21,972 nt of DNA from JANLSO01 sp031362405. Its GTDB lineage: Bacteria > Actinomycetota > Thermoleophilia > Miltoncostaeales > Miltoncostaeaceae. The stretch lies in NCBI GenBank assembly GCA_031362405.1, contig JANLSO010000173.1:1-21972 (forward strand). The letters run 5' to 3'. Below are positions 20,927 through 21,972 of the stretch, one piece after another. The position numbers and the translations under genes are program-made. Positions within the stretch are counted from its first letter, which is position 1; every line of letters begins with the position of its first letter. The notes below the pieces were generated by a model, which saw only the letters and a list, made by a program, of their open reading frames with translations, did not search any database and had not been told where the DNA came from.

Positions 20927-21948
20927 GCCCTGACGCACCGCTGCTCGACGTGCGCGATCTGGTCGTGCACTTCCCGACCGACGACGGCGTGGTGAAGGCC
21001 GTCGACGGGGTCTCGTTCACGGTCGAGAAGGGCGAGACGCTCGGTGTCGTCGGCGAGTCGGGCTCGGGCAAGAGCATCACCGCCATGACCATCATGGGGC
21101 TCGTGAACCGCAAGAGCGCCCACGTCTCGGGTGAGGTTCTGTTTTGCGGCGACGACCTGCTGGCAATGTCGTCGAAGGAGATGCGGCGGTTTCGTGGTTC
21201 GCGGATCGGCATGGTCTTCCAAGACCCGATGACCTCGATGCATCCTCTGTTTCGCGTCGGTGATCAGATCGCCGAGGCGGTGCGCGCACATCGCGATGTC
21301 AGTAAGAGCGAGGCCAACCGCCTCGCGGTGGAAGCACTTCGCACCGTCGGCATTCCGCTTCCTGACGAGCGGGCCCGCCAGTTCCCCCACGAGTACTCGG
21401 GCGGCATGCGCCAGCGGGCGATGATCGCCATGTCGCTGGTTCTCGACCCGGAACTCCTCATCGCCGACGAGCCGACCACCGCCCTCGACGTGACCGTCCA
21501 GGCGCAGATCCTCGAGCTGATCGACGAGCTCAAACAACGTCTCGGGGTGGGGGTGATCCTCATCAGCCATAACCTGGCCGCGATCGCCGAAGTCTCCCAG
21601 AAGGTGATGGTCATGTACGCCGGCCGCGCCGTCGAGCGCGGCAGCCGCGACGAGGTCTTCTCAGGGCCGACGCACCCCTACACATGGGGCCTGCTCGGCT
21701 CGATTCCCCAGGTCGACGCCGCGATGGAGCGGTTGGTGCCGATCACCGGCGCCCCCCCGTCGCTCATCCACCTGCCTCCGGGCTGCGCGTTCCATCCCCG
21801 CTGCGCCTACCGTTTCGAGCCCTGTGATAGGACGCGCCCAGAGCTCGCCGACGATGGCGGCGGGCACCTGAACGCCTGCCATCTGACCGCTGAAGAAAAG
21901 AAGCGCCGCGGCCAAGAACTCATCGCCGCGGCGCAGGTTTCGGCATGA
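20923..21948 (+). CDS. dppD: Peptide ABC transporter ATP-binding protein, DppD/OppD type
   Basis: The 341-residue ATPase is one of two that power the importer. Walker A is GESGSGKS (44-51), the Q-loop is VFQDPMTSMHP, the signature is YSGGMRQR, Walker B is LLIADEPTTALDV and the H-loop is LISHNLAAIAEV. After the ABC fold comes the oligopeptide-transporter C-terminal domain with THPYTWGLLGSIP and CAFHPRCAYRFEPCDRTRPEL, then LNACHL. Its four Cys match the CX(6)C...C...C pattern that binds a [4Fe-4S] cluster in characterised OppD/DppD proteins. The start ATG overlaps the dppB stop and its TGA overlaps the following ATG, so three genes are translationally coupled. Confidence 0.94.
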   Translation: MSPDAPLLDVRDLVVHFPTDDGVVKAVDGVSFTVEKGETLGVVGESGSGKSITAMTIMGLVNRKSAHVSGEVLFCGDDLLAMSSKEMRRFRGSRIGMVFQDPMTSMHPLFRVGDQIAEAVRAHRDVSKSEANRLAVEALRTVGIPLPDERARQFPHEYSGGMRQRAMIAMSLVLDPELLIADEPTTALDVTVQAQILELIDELKQRLGVGVILISHNLAAIAEVSQKVMVMYAGRAVERGSRDEVFSGPTHPYTWGLLGSIPQVDAAMERLVPITGAPPSLIHLPPGCAFHPRCAYRFEPCDRTRPELADDGGGHLNACHLTAEEKKRRGQELIAAAQVSA

Positions 21949-21972
21949 CCGACAACCCCGGTGCCCGGGACG
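21945..21972 (+). CDS. Start of the next operon gene, probably the DppF/OppF ATPase (cut by window end)
   Basis: ATG 21945 overlaps the TGA of the upstream ATPase gene (ATGA, 21945-21948). The visible codons read MTDNPGARD. Too little is present for homology. The identity as the second importer ATPase rests on operon context, since peptide importers need a D and an F type ATPase and only D is present so far. Confidence 0.55.

Noticed and set aside
13643..21972. 17-base identity in inverted orientation: 13643-13659 and 21956-21972 (CCCGGGCACCGGGG core)
   Set aside because: Both are simple, self-similar G/C strings, and the second falls in coding sequence at the window edge. At this base composition a chance match is quite possible. 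A genome-wide count would settle it.
1..21972. Search for CRISPR arrays, tRNA, rRNA, phage, toxin-antitoxin or defence genes
   Set aside because: No regularly spaced repeats, cloverleaf-like sequences or hallmark proteins of those systems were seen. The IS remnant is the only mobile feature.

Overview
This is a GC-rich actinobacterial-type chromosomal segment with compact, often overlapping genes, many GTG starts, DtxR, PadR and HxlR regulators, and several lipoproteins with Thr/Pro-rich stalks. Many start codons lie 6-8 bases after a TANNNT-like -10 box, as expected for leaderless transcripts. A Thermoleophilia/Solirubrobacterales-like actinomycete is my best guess. That is an inference from gene style, since no rRNA or other taxonomic marker is present.

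Layout. Positions 1-540 hold the decayed right end of an IS3-family element, with two frameshifts in its transposase. A short gap with two hairpins leads to an unrecognised nine-cysteine protein (762-1160). A leftward block carries an ABC-2 type exporter (ATPase and permease, overlapping by ATGA) and a DtxR/MntR-like regulator with an altered metal site. Divergent from the exporter is a PadR regulator translationally coupled to an MmpL/RND exporter. A palindrome overlaps the PadR-side promoter. Positions 6259-7822 hold a secreted thioester-domain (Cys-Gln) surface protein with a long, structured 5' leader that looks like a cis-regulatory RNA, followed by a lipoprotein. Leftward genes follow: msrB, acs (acetyl-CoA synthetase), and a two-gene operon of cytosolic HtrA-like proteins, one with an intact catalytic triad and one that has lost His and Asp. 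A divergent HxlR regulator shares a palindromic operator region with that operon. Two more lipoproteins, a glutathione-transferase-like protein, a small winged-helix-like protein and a two-gene membrane operon, including a 56-residue protein, come next.

From about 16844 to the right edge is a peptide/nickel-type (Dpp/Opp) ABC importer operon in the unusual order permease C, binding protein, permease B, ATPase D and the first codons of a further gene, probably ATPase F. A 16-bp perfect hairpin sits between the binding-protein and permease B genes and could set their relative expression.

The genes are mostly housekeeping, transport and envelope functions. The items most worth a second look are the structured leader of the thioester protein, the active/inactive HtrA pair, the compound palindromes at 671-707 and 8518-8563, and the remodelled DtxR metal site. 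I found no CRISPR array, tRNA or rRNA, and no clear new defence or biosynthetic system.
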